This document shows positions 17,167 to 25,662 of a stretch of DNA of 42,290 nucleotides, in pieces; the stretch's first letter is position 1, and every line of letters starts with the position of its first letter. Source of the DNA: Terrimonas_A sp036262095 (GTDB lineage Bacteria > Bacteroidota > Bacteroidia > Chitinophagales > Chitinophagaceae); assembly GCA_036262095.1 (NCBI GenBank), contig DATAJQ010000114.1:1-42290 (forward strand). The letters run 5' to 3'. The notes below the pieces were generated by a model. The model saw nothing but the letters and a program-made list of their open reading frames with translations. It was not told the DNA's origin and made no database searches. A program made the translations under genes and the position numbers.

Positions 17167-17913
17167 TTAAGGCTCGTCAATCATCCTGATACGTACAGTA
17201 TTTTCTATTTTGCCCTGTCCATATTTATCCCAGAAAATCACTTTTACGATGTAAAACTCATCCCATTCCATCGGGGTGCCGGTATTCACTTTGCATTGAA
17301 GGTATTGAACACTGTCTTTATCAAATTCAGGGTTTCTTGCAAAAAGGTCGGGCTCAGATAGTATGGTCTTACCAGTTGTATCTGTGATCAGCAATGAACA
17401 GCCGACAGCCACTTTTTTTCCTTTTGCTGTTAATCCTTTGATGCCTTCATTGATGATGGTGAATTTTTCACCAAGTGGGATATCAGTATGGTTCAGGACT
17501 TCCCCATTCATTACCATCTTCGTTTCTCCGGGCACTATGCCGGTGTAACGGGTGTTGAGGCCTGTGCTTCCATTAACAGTAAAACCCTTTGCTGTGGTTT
17601 GTGCCTGGCAGGCATAGAGGCTGGCGGACAATACAAGAACTATCACCCATCTTACGGTTGCAGGTTTGCGGAACAGCAACGGCTGAATGGCTGTTATCAA
17701 ATGCAGCAACAGGTGCCAGCTCATTCTGAAAGCTGCCATAATAATCCAGGCTGTAAGAATGGTCTTAAATAAAGTGAGACTGTCTTCCCGTAAAGAAAAA
17801 GGAACTTCAAAAAATAAGATCCGGACCCAGGCGAAAACGATCAGGGCGATAAAGAGTCCCAGTAAAAAAGTTTCTTTTAAAAACTTTCTCACACGGGCTG
17901 AAAGAATTTCCAT
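17167..17913 (-). CDS. Unrecognised membrane protein with extracytoplasmic domain
   Basis: 248 residues; I do not recognise a family. There are hydrophobic segments at about 13-37 (FLLGLFIALIVFAWVRILFF), 44-63 (LTLFKTILTAWIIMAAF) and 88-103 (WVIVLVLSASLYAC). The last ends SLYAC-QAQ, which looks like a signal or lipobox, and could mean the mature part is released or lipidated. The rest (about 104-248) is soluble and beta-rich (VNGSTGLNTRYTGIVPGE, GEKFTIINEGIKGLTAKGKK), ending WDEFYIVKVIFWDKYG. A shorter start at Met64 would make it a plain exported lipoprotein; the upstream ATG is kept because a CAATTTTG -7-like box lies about 32 bp before it. It is 263 bp upstream of the MG2/plug gene. Confidence 0.65.
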   Translation of the reverse strand: MEILSARVRKFLKETFLLGLFIALIVFAWVRILFFEVPFSLREDSLTLFKTILTAWIIMAAFRMSWHLLLHLITAIQPLLFRKPATVRWVIVLVLSASLYACQAQTTAKGFTVNGSTGLNTRYTGIVPGETKMVMNGEVLNHTDIPLGEKFTIINEGIKGLTAKGKKVAVGCSLLITDTTGKTILSEPDLFARNPEFDKDSVQYLQCKVNTGTPMEWDEFYIVKVIFWDKYGQGKIENTVRIRMIDEP

Positions 17914-18396
17914 GATAAAAAGATTAATAAGGTTTAATGAGGCGCAAAATTGCAGTGGTATTTTATCAGAAAAAAAGGAATAGAACTTAAGCGGGGTGTT
18001 TTGCCAATAAAGCGTCGTGTATGGGACATGAAGTATATATGCGATAGTGGTTTTACGCTACCGAAAGGGTTTGTCCTCGATTATGTGGTATACCAGGCTG
18101 GCAATTTTCAAATCTTGATCGTTTTTCGTTTGCTTTAACAATATATTCCTCCCCTGGCCGTTATCGCCTCGATAGGAGCAACTATTACGACCAACACCTT
18201 TGTAAAACCAATTTCGTATGGCAACCAACTCTACTCTTCCGCCGTTTATCGGCCCGTTACTTCAGCGCATACATATAATCTCAACAGCTTCACGGGTTTC
18301 AGATAATATCGATCACATCATTTCTTATTAAGTGACTACCTGTGTCATTCCCCTTGCCAGGGTGACTTGACATCTCTCTATATTAAAAACACCAAT
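17914..18396. other. 483-bp intergenic region upstream of the T9SS cargo gene
   Basis: Between divergent genes. It contains CAATTTTG on the minus strand (17952-17945), a probable -7 box for the gene at 17913, and CACCTTTG on the plus strand (18195-18202), a weaker one for the cargo gene, which would give a leader of about 190 nt. A 37-codon frame at 18218-18331 has no coding character. No strong hairpin was found. Confidence 0.4.
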
Positions 18397-21300
18397 ATGT
18401 TTAGAAGAACCCTACTCTTTCTGATGTTACTGTTCGTGCTGGGATCACAGGGATATCTATATGCCCAATGCTATTCAGCATATAGCTACTCCAAAAAAAT
18501 TGCTTTTAATAATACCGGGCCTGCACTGACAGATTTCCAGGTGAAAGTAAAAGTGAATACCCAGGAACTGATCGGCGCAGGCAAGATGCAGGCCAGCGGG
18601 AACGATATACGTTTTACGGACGCTTCGTGTAATGATCTTAGTTACTGGATCGAGTCGGGTATTAACACCACAAATACAATCATCTGGGTAAAAGTAAATT
18701 CCCTTCCGGCCAATGCCATTACCATTTTGAATATGTACTATGGTAATGCTTTAGCTCCGGCAGCAAGCAATGGTGTAACTACCTTCGAGTCTTTTGATGA
18801 TTTCGAAAGTGGGACACTCAGCGGATGGACATATATCGGGCTCAACACCTGGTCAGTTGCTGATTTTGGAGGAAGCAAAAGAATGAAGGGATCTAATCTC
18901 ATAGATGACATCGGGACGGCGGCTGTAAAATATACAGGTCCATTAACAGATTATGCGGTGGAAATGGATTACCTGAGTATTAATTCAGACGCTATGGGAG
19001 GAGTTCTCTTCGAATACACCGATCCTGCCAATTTCTTTGCGATCCACTCGATGACTGATGAGTTCAACATGATCATGCAATCGCTGATCGTGGATAATAT
19101 AGCGGACTACACCGGCGCCTGGGATTATACACACTATAATAATGTATGGTATAAATGGAATGTTGAACGCACCAGCGCAGGAGCTGCGGTCTATTTCGAT
19201 GAGCAAAAGATCGCCGACCTACCCTCGGTATTCAATTCAGGCGCGGGCGTATGGGGATACGGTCTTGTTGATGGAGCGGAGATCTATATTGATAATTTCC
19301 GTGTCAGAAAATTAGCTCCCGCGAATACTATTGAGCAAGTGGTTGCTCCTTTGATTATCAGCCTCACCCCCCCCACAAATACAACGGGGGTTTCCAGGAA
19401 CGTAGACCTGGTCATGCAGTTCACCACGGACCTCAAAAAAGGTACCGGCAATATCACTATTTATAGAACATCCAATAACAGTATTGTTGAACAGATCAGT
19501 GTAAACAGCAGTAATGTAACGATCAGCGGCTCTACTGTCACGATAAATCCAACATCTGATCTTCCTTCTCAAACAGATGTGTACGTCCTTATTGATGCAG
19601 GTGCTATCCTTGACCTGGATAATAATCCCTTTGCTGGTATTAATAACACGGCCACGTGGACTTTCCAAACGTCTCCCAGACTTGATCAGCATATCAGCTT
19701 TGCTCCGACTAACAGTGTTACCTATGGAGATGCTGATTTTGATCCCGGTGCTACAAGTGATAACCCTTCCAACACGATTACTTATACAAGTAGCAATACG
19801 GCTGTTGCCACGATCGTAAGCGGAAAGGTCCATATCCTGAAAGCCGGTACCACCACTATTACGGCAAGTCAGGCCGGCCATGCCAATTATAATCCGGCAA
19901 CAGATGTAACACAAACACTCACAGTACTACCAAAAAGTCTTACTCTTACCCTTAATGCCACACCTCTTATCACGAAAGAATATGATGGCAATACAAATGC
20001 TACTCTAGCGACAGGTAACTATACACTAGTTGGTATTGTAGGAAGCGATGCTGTGACAGCAAGTGGTGCAGCCAGCTATGCAGATAAGAGTATTGGTACA
20101 ACAAAAAATATTACTGTTACAGGTATTGCACTCTCGGGAGCCCAGAAAGATAATTACACTCTCGCAACCACCAGCGGCAACACTACCGGAAATATCACAC
20201 CAAAATCAGTAAGCGTTATCCTGATCGCAATACCTGCAATTACTAAGGTATATGATGGCACAACGGCGGCATCACTGGCCGCAGGCAACTTCGGTATTGC
20301 CGGACTGGTAGGTGGCGAACAGGTAACAGTTACCGGTACTGCCTCGTATGATAACAAAAACGCCGGAACAGGTAAAACAGTAACCGCCAGCAATTTTGTT
20401 CTCGCAGGAGCGGACAAAGACAATTATACGCTTTCCACTACCACTGCTTCCACAACAGGTGAGATCACTGCCAAATCTATTTCCTTCGCCTTAAATGCAA
20501 CACCTGTTATTACCAAAGAATATGACGGAACTACTACAGCCTCGCTGGCTGCCGGTAACTTCCAGTTGAATGGACTGATCGGCAGCGATAATGTGTCTGT
20601 AAACGGAACAGCCAGCTATGATACCAGGCAGGTAGGAACAGGTAAGACCATTACCGTTAGCAGTGCTGCATTACAGGGAGTTGATCAGGGCAACTATTCG
20701 CTTGCCACAACATCGGCTACAACAAGTGGTAACATCACGGCAAAAGCTATTACCGTCTCTCTTAACGCAAGCCCGCTTATCACCAAAGTATATGATGGTA
20801 ACATTTCTGCTGCCCTTGCCGAAGCCAATTATTCACTGTCCAGCATCCTGAATGGCGACGATGTGAAAGTATCGGGAAATGCTGATTATGATAACAAGAA
20901 TACAGGAACCGGTAAAACTATTTCCGTGACCAATTTTGTGCTTGCCGGCGCGGATAAACTGAACTATAACCTGACTACAACATCGGCTGCAACGAGTGGC
21001 GATATCACAGCAAAAGCCCTTACTGTATCGCTCAACAGCAGCCCGGCAATCACCAAGGTGTATGACGGCAATACGAATGCAACTCTTGCCGCAGCGAATT
21101 ATTCACTGTCCGGCATTGTCGGCAGCGACGCTGTTTCTGTAAGCGGTAATGCACAATATGCGGATGCAAAGGCGGGAAATAATAAAACAATCACTGTGGG
21201 AGGTTTCGCCCTGGCGGGAGTAGATATGAGTAATTATATACTTAGCACAATCACTGCCACAACTACAGGTAGTATTACCACCAAGGCACTCACCGTTACT

Positions 21301-22920
21301 TTGAACAGTAGTCCTGTTATCACCAAAGAGTATGATGGCACAACAGACATCGCCCTTGCACCCGGTAACTATCAACTCAGCGGTATTATCGGAGCCGATA
21401 ATGTACTGGTTTCCGGTACGGCAGATTTTGACAATAAAAATGCAGGCAACAACAAAACCGTTACTGCTAATGGATTTGTTTTAGCAGGAGCTGATAAAGC
21501 CAATTATTCAGTCACAACACTAAGTGCAACTACAACAGGTAGTATCACTGCCAGGGCTCTGATGATAACTGCTGATAATAAAGTGCGGTTTGCAGGAGTT
21601 CCTAATCCTGTATTTACAGCAAGCTATGCCGGTTTCTTAAATAACGAAGGGCCGGAAGTACTGACTGCCGATCCTGTTTTCAGCACCACCGCTACGCAGG
21701 CCAGCCTTCCGGGAGATTATCCTATTGATGTATCGGGAGCAGCAGCGGCTAACTATACGATCAGTTATACTGCCGGAACACTTACTATTAAAGGCGGGGC
21801 ACCTACGGTCATCAATTTCAACCAGGCGGTGTTACCTGAGAACAAACCTGCAGGAACGCTCGCCGGTACACTGAGTTCATTGTCAGATGATCCATCGGGT
21901 GCTTTCACTTTTACACTGGTGAACGGTGCAGGCGATACAGATAACCAGTTATTCACTATTAATGGAAACCAGTTGCTGTCGAACGCTTCTTTCAATTATG
22001 AAGAAAGATCAACCTTCACCGTAAGGGTTCGCTCCACTACACAGTATGGCCTGTGGCTGGAAAAGTCTATTACAGTAGAGATCATAGATGTGAATGAAGC
22101 GCCGACCCTGGATCAGCCTGAAGATAAAGCGCTCTGCTTTGTGAATACACCGCAGACTATTGACCTGGCGGGCATTTCTGCCGGACCGGAAGCCAGCCAG
22201 ACCACTACCCTTTCTGTAAGCTCTGATAACAACTCCCTGTTCGGATCATTGACCATAAGCGGTACAGGTTCTACAGCACAGATCAGGTATACAATAATGT
22301 CTAATGTTGCAGGTACAGCCCTGGTATCTGTGAAAGTAAAAGATAATGGAGGTACTCAAGATGGCGGTACAGATGAAGTGGTGAAAACCTTCCGCATTAC
22401 TGTCAACCCCAACCCTGTGTTCACGATCAGCAGTGAGAAAGGCACTAGCCTTTCAAAAGGTAACAGTAGTCAACTGACCATTACCGGATCAGATATAGCC
22501 TCTGTGCAATGGAGCCCGGCCACCGGCCTCGATGATGCACAAAGCCTGAAACCTGTAGCACGTCCGCTTACCAACACAGTTTATTCCGTGATTGCAACCA
22601 GCGCCGCAGGTTGTACAACTACAGGCAGCATTTCCATTGCAGTTGTGGATGATCTTGCAGTGATCGAGCCTAAGATTATCATCACTCCTAATGGTGATGG
22701 CATCAATGACCGTTTCGAGATCAAGAACATTGATGCATATCCGAACAACAGGCTGCAGGTATTCGACCGCTCAGGAAAAGTGGTATATGAGAAACAGAAC
22801 TATACCAATAACTGGGATGGCAAGGTGCAGAACAGGCCTTTAGCAGACGACACCTACTTTTATGTACTGACCGTTAACGGCAAAGTGATCAAGAAAGGGT
22901 CAATTACGATCATTAAATAA
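18397..22920 (+). CDS. Giant T9SS-secreted surface protein with six YDG repeats
   Basis: 1507 residues. Order: signal peptide (1-24, MFRRTLLFLMLLFVLGSQGY...AQ); DUF2341 (about 25-125, KKIAFNNTGPALTDFQVKVK); a lectin-like segment (about 130-310); an SbsA-type Ig domain (about 318-426); a bacterial Ig-like domain (about 430-513); six YDG repeats (515-1054, each with ITK(E/V)YDG); one MBG domain (about 1055-1130); a cadherin-like domain (about 1135-1235, ending IIDVNEAP); two further Ig/PKD-like stretches; and a gliding-type C-terminal domain (about 1427-1507, ITPNGDGINDRFEIKNID, LQVFDRSGKVVYE). That last domain routes cargo through the type IX system (type B signal). The ATG at 18397 is chosen over an upstream TTG because it starts the signal peptide. 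A PorP/SprF gene follows 25 bp later. Probable adhesin or matrix protein. Confidence 0.93.
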   Translation: MFRRTLLFLMLLFVLGSQGYLYAQCYSAYSYSKKIAFNNTGPALTDFQVKVKVNTQELIGAGKMQASGNDIRFTDASCNDLSYWIESGINTTNTIIWVKVNSLPANAITILNMYYGNALAPAASNGVTTFESFDDFESGTLSGWTYIGLNTWSVADFGGSKRMKGSNLIDDIGTAAVKYTGPLTDYAVEMDYLSINSDAMGGVLFEYTDPANFFAIHSMTDEFNMIMQSLIVDNIADYTGAWDYTHYNNVWYKWNVERTSAGAAVYFDEQKIADLPSVFNSGAGVWGYGLVDGAEIYIDNFRVRKLAPANTIEQVVAPLIISLTPPTNTTGVSRNVDLVMQFTTDLKKGTGNITIYRTSNNSIVEQISVNSSNVTISGSTVTINPTSDLPSQTDVYVLIDAGAILDLDNNPFAGINNTATWTFQTSPRLDQHISFAPTNSVTYGDADFDPGATSDNPSNTITYTSSNTAVATIVSGKVHILKAGTTTITASQAGHANYNPATDVTQTLTVLPKSLTLTLNATPLITKEYDGNTNATLATGNYTLVGIVGSDAVTASGAASYADKSIGTTKNITVTGIALSGAQKDNYTLATTSGNTTGNITPKSVSVILIAIPAITKVYDGTTAASLAAGNFGIAGLVGGEQVTVTGTASYDNKNAGTGKTVTASNFVLAGADKDNYTLSTTTASTTGEITAKSISFALNATPVITKEYDGTTTASLAAGNFQLNGLIGSDNVSVNGTASYDTRQVGTGKTITVSSAALQGVDQGNYSLATTSATTSGNITAKAITVSLNASPLITKVYDGNISAALAEANYSLSSILNGDDVKVSGNADYDNKNTGTGKTISVTNFVLAGADKLNYNLTTTSAATSGDITAKALTVSLNSSPAITKVYDGNTNATLAAANYSLSGIVGSDAVSVSGNAQYADAKAGNNKTITVGGFALAGVDMSNYILSTITATTTGSITTKALTVTLNSSPVITKEYDGTTDIALAPGNYQLSGIIGADNVLVSGTADFDNKNAGNNKTVTANGFVLAGADKANYSVTTLSATTTGSITARALMITADNKVRFAGVPNPVFTASYAGFLNNEGPEVLTADPVFSTTATQASLPGDYPIDVSGAAAANYTISYTAGTLTIKGGAPTVINFNQAVLPENKPAGTLAGTLSSLSDDPSGAFTFTLVNGAGDTDNQLFTINGNQLLSNASFNYEERSTFTVRVRSTTQYGLWLEKSITVEIIDVNEAPTLDQPEDKALCFVNTPQTIDLAGISAGPEASQTTTLSVSSDNNSLFGSLTISGTGSTAQIRYTIMSNVAGTALVSVKVKDNGGTQDGGTDEVVKTFRITVNPNPVFTISSEKGTSLSKGNSSQLTITGSDIASVQWSPATGLDDAQSLKPVARPLTNTVYSVIATSAAGCTTTGSISIAVVDDLAVIEPKIIITPNGDGINDRFEIKNIDAYPNNRLQVFDRSGKVVYEKQNYTNNWDGKVQNRPLADDTYFYVLTVNGKVIKKGSITIIK
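19939..21558 (+). repeat. Six in-frame YDG repeats of exactly 270 bp
   Basis: The ITK(E/V)YDG motif starts at 19969, 20239, 20509, 20779, 21049 and 21319, that is, every 270 bp (90 codons) without a single indel. Units have drifted at the DNA level, mostly at third codon positions, so the array is not a recent duplication. Taking the unit boundary 30 bp before the motif gives 19939-21558. Confidence 0.9.
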
Positions 22921-22945
22921 CTCATATCCTATTAAATCCAATAAA

Positions 22946-23818
22946 ATGAAAAGCACTTATATCTGTATAGTTATGCTGACCTGCCTGCTTATCGGGCATG
23001 CGGCTTCAGCACAGACATACACCAATAATCCGATCAGTCAGTATTACAGGCATGGCTATCTTTGGAACGGGGCTTATGCAGGAGCAAGCAAAAAACCGGT
23101 CTTATATGGCCTGGCAAACAGGAGTTGGATCGGGTTTGACGGTGCGCCAACCGTTATCACTTTTGCCGGGGATCTCGGCTTCAGCACCCACTCAGGCGCC
23201 GGAGTGCTTGTATCAAGCAACAAAGCCGGGGCTCTGCAAAGGGTGAATGCAAGATTTAATTATTCTTACCGCCTTGATTTCAGTGAAACTCAAAAACTCC
23301 GGATGGGCGTGGGCCTTAACACCTATCGTGAGCGTCTTAATATGGCGGCGCTGGGAAGTGATGGCGCTATCGATCCTGCGGTAAGGGCTTTCAATGAAAA
23401 AGGAGTTTATATTGACGGCGAGTTTGGCGCTGTATATGAAAACAAGAAATTCACCTTTGCCGGTTCGCTGATGAACCTCCGCAGGGCTGTGCAAAAAGAA
23501 AGCATCCGGCCAAGTGATCTTCCGATCTTTCAGTTAATGGCCTCTTACTCTTTTGCAGCGGAAGAAAATATCAATCTCAAGCCACTGGCATCATTCAAAC
23601 ATTTCATCAACCAGAAGAACCTGTTTGCAGGCGGCCTGCAAATGGAGTATGAAAAAATATTTCATGCAAGCCTGTTGTACCAAAGCACAGGCAGCGTACT
23701 GGGTATGCTTGGTGTTACAGTAAAAGATATGGGTGAGCTGAATATCGGATATGGCAGCAATAACAAAGATGGCTATGGCCAGCAATGGGAAGTTGGCCTG
23801 CTCTTCAGGCTGAAATAA
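22946..23818 (+). CDS. PorP/SprF family T9SS outer-membrane protein
   Basis: 290 residues with a signal peptide (MKSTYICIVMLTCLLIGHAA, cleavage near ASA-QTYTNN). The mature start ISQYYRHGYLWNGAYAGASK (about 31-50) and RSWIGFDGAPTVITFAGD (about 59-76) match the PorP/SprF pattern of N-P-A-x-A-G followed by R-x-Q-W. The rest is a predicted beta-barrel ending in a C-terminal R-L-K strand. Family members are paired with gliding-type cargo proteins and are needed for their secretion or surface anchoring. Only 25 bp separate it from the cargo gene, so the two form one unit. A strong hairpin terminator follows. Confidence 0.93.
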   Translation: MKSTYICIVMLTCLLIGHAASAQTYTNNPISQYYRHGYLWNGAYAGASKKPVLYGLANRSWIGFDGAPTVITFAGDLGFSTHSGAGVLVSSNKAGALQRVNARFNYSYRLDFSETQKLRMGVGLNTYRERLNMAALGSDGAIDPAVRAFNEKGVYIDGEFGAVYENKKFTFAGSLMNLRRAVQKESIRPSDLPIFQLMASYSFAAEENINLKPLASFKHFINQKNLFAGGLQMEYEKIFHASLLYQSTGSVLGMLGVTVKDMGELNIGYGSNNKDGYGQQWEVGLLFRLK

Positions 23819-23835
23819 AACAGAATTGACATTTT

Positions 23836-23872
23836 AAAAGAAAAGCCATGCACTTTGCATGGCTTTTCTTTT
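23836..23872. terminator. Bidirectional terminator hairpin
   Basis: A 17-bp perfect stem (23836-23852 with 23856-23872) and a 3-nt loop, with AAAAG at the left foot and CTTTT at the right foot, so both strands end in a T-rich run. It lies between the convergent PorP/SprF gene and the gene ending at 23871, whose stop codon touches the right arm. Confidence 0.92.
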
Positions 23873-24521
23873 AATCCAGTTTCTGATATTTGTATTGCTG
23901 CCCTTGCAGAAGGGGATGTCCGCCTTCCAACCCATCCTTTGTAGGTTTCAGCACCACATTATTGAAATACACTTCAGTGATCCAGGGCTCAAAGCGGAAT
24001 TCAAAATAAGTATGGTTACGGTTGGTAATAGAAAAAGAAGAGAAACGTTCCGGGCAAAGCTCAAACAATAACTCAATTTTTTTGATGGGCTGCCGGGGAA
24101 TGGTAAAAAAACCTTTATTGTCGGTTGCTCCTTCAATTATCCCGGAATCGGTGTGTATACGCACCTGTGTGTAACTAAGGAAATATACATTCTTATCATT
24201 GATGTGAATAGCAGTAAAGTCGCCGGTATCTTTCCGGCTTTGCAACAAAGTATAATCTGCTGTATGACGATCAGGAGCAGGAGTATTTAAAACAAGGAGA
24301 CTGTCTTTTTCGATCCATTGCCATTTGCCGCTGCCGCTGCGGTCCATAGCTCCGTAAGAAAAGAAGAACTCAAAACTGCTGTCGGGCTTCAATAAAAGAC
24401 CTGAAGCCATTTCCATTACTCCACGCAGTTGATATTCACCAGTGAGCGTGGGAGAGGTTTGTGCCTGCATCATATAGGTATTAAGGTTTAATAAAAGAAA
24501 AAGATAAACGCGTTGCTTCAT
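23871..24521 (-). CDS. Exported protein of a conserved Bacteroidota family
   Basis: 216 residues with a signal peptide (MKQRVYLFLLLNLNTYMMQA). The mature start is LTGEYQLRGVMEMASGLLLK followed by PDSSFEFFFSYGAMDRSGSG and KWQW (about 25-70). This run, a G-E-Y strand, E-M-A-S-G, a P-D-x-x-F-x-F-F-x-S-Y-G-A-x-D-R motif and G-x-W, is one I know from uncharacterised exported proteins of Bacteroidota and suggests a lipocalin-like or small beta fold. The second half (about 130-216) may be a separate beta domain. The function is unknown. A TAGTTTAG box (24542-24535) about 14 bp upstream is a possible -7 element. It shares a bidirectional terminator with the PorP/SprF gene. Confidence 0.75.
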   Translation of the reverse strand: MKQRVYLFLLLNLNTYMMQAQTSPTLTGEYQLRGVMEMASGLLLKPDSSFEFFFSYGAMDRSGSGKWQWIEKDSLLVLNTPAPDRHTADYTLLQSRKDTGDFTAIHINDKNVYFLSYTQVRIHTDSGIIEGATDNKGFFTIPRQPIKKIELLFELCPERFSSFSITNRNHTYFEFRFEPWITEVYFNNVVLKPTKDGLEGGHPLLQGQQYKYQKLD

Positions 24522-24716
24522 AATTAAAAAACGGCTAAACTACAGACGGGTCTTTCTTATGAAAAACCAAACTGAGTGAAATGTATCAAAAATCAAGTGA
24601 GCCGTTTTCGCTGCTGTTATTATTGACTAACACTTGTTATTTGTTTTCGCTCATTTGTCATCTACTACGAAGTATCTACATTTCATCAGCTATTTCCTAC
24701 ACCTCACCGGTTTCTA

Positions 24717-24748
24717 TTTTTCGGAAAGACTATACTGCTTCATCTTTG
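24717..24748 (+). promoter_or_regulatory. Candidate promoter for a short transcript
   Basis: CATCTTTG (24741-24748) differs from TAnnTTTG in one base. A TTTT tract lies 20 bp upstream (24717-24720) at the -33 position. A transcript from here would begin near 24755 and end at the terminator at 24953-24983. Confidence 0.35.
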
Positions 24749-24795
24749 TGTCGTCAATCAATAATGACCATGACCATTAACCTTAAACCTTTACT

Positions 24796-24930
24796 ATGAA
24801 CCTTCGGCTTCTGCTAACTGCCGGTTTATTACACCTGCAGCAAACAGAAGCCAGCGATCCGGGTTCTTTTCCAGCAATTATTGATGATATGTGCTGCTGT
24901 GCTGATATAAGCAGCCTGGACGTTTCATAA
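24796..24930 (+). CDS. Possible 44-residue mini-protein with a Cys triplet
   Basis: An ATG-initiated frame of 44 codons: a basic and hydrophobic start (MNLRLLLTAGLLHLQ), then TEASDPGSFPAIIDDM, the triplet CCC at 33-35, and a polar end (ADISSLDVS). I recognise no family. In favour: a -7-like box about 48 bp upstream and a good terminator 23 bp downstream, which would frame a 0.2-kb transcript. Against: the hydrophobic segment is short and the frame is within what chance allows. The transcript could instead be a small RNA. Confidence 0.3.
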   Translation: MNLRLLLTAGLLHLQQTEASDPGSFPAIIDDMCCCADISSLDVS

Positions 24931-24952
24931 CAGGACGGTGACTAATATAAAT

Positions 24953-24983
24953 AAGCCTGCACTTCTTGAATGCAGGCTTTTTA
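24953..24983 (+). terminator. Rho-independent terminator
   Basis: Stem AAGCCTGCA (24953-24961) with TGCAGGCTT (24971-24979), a 9-nt loop that can pair a little further, then TTTATTA. It is orientated to end transcription coming from the 24.75-24.93 kb segment, ahead of the globin gene. Confidence 0.8.
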
Positions 24984-25075
24984 TTACGCTTTAATCAGCT
25001 TTTGCCACGCCTGGTGTAAACAATATTGCCGGACAGGCAGCGATGTATGATTTTTGAGATGTGTAAAGATGATGT

Positions 25076-25507
25076 ATGGGTTTAACAGTAGAACAAATAC
25101 AGTTGGTAAAAAATACCTGGGGGCCTTTCAGGCGTATTGACCCCAAATTAGTAGGTGATGTGTTTTACAGCAAACTGTTCATGGAGCACCCCGGCCTGCG
25201 TCGTCTCTTTCCCAAAGACATGGGAGAGCAATATCAGAAGCTGCTGGCTATGGTCAATCTGATCGTAGGCCGGTTGCACCAGATAGATAAGCTGACAGAT
25301 GATATTTCCGAAATGGCACGCCGCCATGTCCGTTACGGTGTGAAAGCAGAACACTATGCAGCAGTAGGCAACGCACTGTTCTGGACACTTGAGCAGGGCA
25401 TGGGAAGGGATTGGGTGCCTGAAGTGAAGCAGGCATGGACTGCTTGCTACACAATCCTGTCTGATACGATGATCAACGCCTCGTATCCCAAACCGCAACG
25501 CAAATGA
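25076..25507 (+). CDS. Single-domain globin
   Basis: 143 residues, globin fold throughout, without a reductase domain. Marks are LTVEQIQLVKNTW (helix A), LFMEHPGLRRLFP (about 34-46) with Phe45 as the likely CD1 residue, EQYQKLL (about 51-57) with Gln52 near E7, and ARRHVRYGVKAEHYAAVG (81-98), where His84 is the likely proximal haem ligand and the G-V-x(3)-H-Y pattern is typical of the Vitreoscilla haemoglobin/flavohaemoglobin branch. It may bind oxygen or nitric oxide. Its neighbours are unrelated; it stands 155 bp upstream of the LytS-type sensor on the same strand. Confidence 0.92.
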   Translation: MGLTVEQIQLVKNTWGPFRRIDPKLVGDVFYSKLFMEHPGLRRLFPKDMGEQYQKLLAMVNLIVGRLHQIDKLTDDISEMARRHVRYGVKAEHYAAVGNALFWTLEQGMGRDWVPEVKQAWTACYTILSDTMINASYPKPQRK

Positions 25508-25662
25508 TGCTTTACATAACAGTACCCTAACCGTACCGTACCCTTTTTCCAGCAACACTGGCAGGTGCAGATCCTTCCGTACCTTATACGTTCCAATTGA
25601 CATTTACCACACTTCGCCGGCTAAATTTTGAAGATAGTGGCAGGTGGTTTACTTTCAGGGTT

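Noticed and set aside
18218..18331. 37-codon frame in the leader of the T9SS cargo gene
   Set aside because: No hydrophobic or conserved pattern; chance length.
19312..19914. 200-codon open frame on the minus strand
   Set aside because: Antisense to the Ig-like part of the T9SS cargo gene, with no domain or signal features of its own.
19939..21558. YDG array considered as a CRISPR or satellite-type repeat
   Set aside because: The 270-bp period is in frame and conserved at the protein level; there are no spacers.
24581..24799. 72-codon plus-strand frame
   Set aside because: Overlaps the promoter-like region of the mini-gene; low-complexity Leu/Ser composition and no family features.
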